Positions 63,993 through 64,000 of a DNA stretch of 64,000 bases are shown piece after piece. Source of the DNA: Methylumidiphilus sp963753955 (GTDB lineage: Bacteria; Pseudomonadota; Gammaproteobacteria; Methylococcales; Methylococcaceae); the NCBI GenBank assembly GCA_963753955.1, contig CAVWEM010000012.1:232475-296474 (forward strand). The letters are read 5' to 3'. Position numbers and translations under genes: made by a program. Each line of letters starts with the position of its first letter. Position 1 is the stretch's first letter. Under the pieces are notes generated by a model that had not been told where the DNA came from, made no database searches, and saw only the letters and a list, made by a program, of their open reading frames with translations.

Positions 63993-64000
63993 CCTTAAGC

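Overview
The window looks like chromosome of a gammaproteobacterial (type I) methanotroph of the Methylococcales. This is inferred from a hopanoid gene set with a single-protein squalene synthase, squalene-hopene cyclase and the aminotransferase HpnO, from a complete Na+-NQR locus, and from the order miaB...phoH-ybeY-corC-lnt. No methane monooxygenase gene lies in the window, so the assignment is not proven.

Layout. 0.1-5.3 kb: metY, an anchored protein of unknown role, and an Fe-S assembly group (iscR-iscS-iscA). 5.4-7.3 kb: tRNA-Ser, a GacA/UvrY-type response regulator with a triplicated 30-bp segment, tRNA-Leu, and a decayed integrase joined to an IS30-type remnant. 7.5-13.5 kb (minus): nqrABCDEF. 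13.7-26 kb: hopanoid locus (hpnB and hpnH minus; squalene synthase, shc, hpnG, hpnN and hpnO plus) interrupted by a HEPN-like gene, palindromic repeats and a DUF4258/DUF2283 pair. 26-29 kb: accessory stretch with hicAB, a small inverted-repeat element, a duplicated hpnO tail, a TIR-like effector, another DUF4258/DUF2283 pair and a YoeB-type toxin-antitoxin pair. 29-36 kb: copC-copD, a HAD phosphatase, and a rearranged iron-uptake block (PepSY protein, TonB receptor, fecR) that reads as circularly permuted. 36-46.5 kb: miaB, then a 4.9-kb accessory insert carrying a ribokinase-like/AAA protein and ending in a decayed second copy of miaB, then phoH-ybeY-corC-lnt. 46.5-61.2 kb: pullulanase-type glycogen enzyme, beta-carbonic anhydrase, a TIR/transmembrane/FGE-like fusion protein, a coiled-coil protein, an ABC-2 exporter, ppx, a TPR lipoprotein, a DinG/YoaA helicase, an AlbA_2-ParA gene pair, and tsaB. 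61.3-64 kb: IS5-type remnant, repeats, and a tnpC-only IS66 element.

About thirty single-base frameshifts interrupt otherwise well conserved genes (iscS, nqrD/E/F, hpnG, hpnH, the TonB receptor, the AAA gene and others), often in short homopolymers. The protein sequence on both sides of each break stays conserved, so many are probably sequencing errors in an unpolished assembly. Every claim of gene inactivation carries that caveat. Where a gene is frameshifted, the coordinates given span the restored gene unless stated.

The most interesting material is structural: two places where a core gene end (hpnO, miaB) is partly duplicated beside accessory genes, a fecR gene split at complementary points 4.2 kb apart, and several candidate conflict proteins (ribokinase-AAA, TIR-FGE, TIR-like, AlbA_2-ParA, HEPN-like) placed singly between housekeeping genes.
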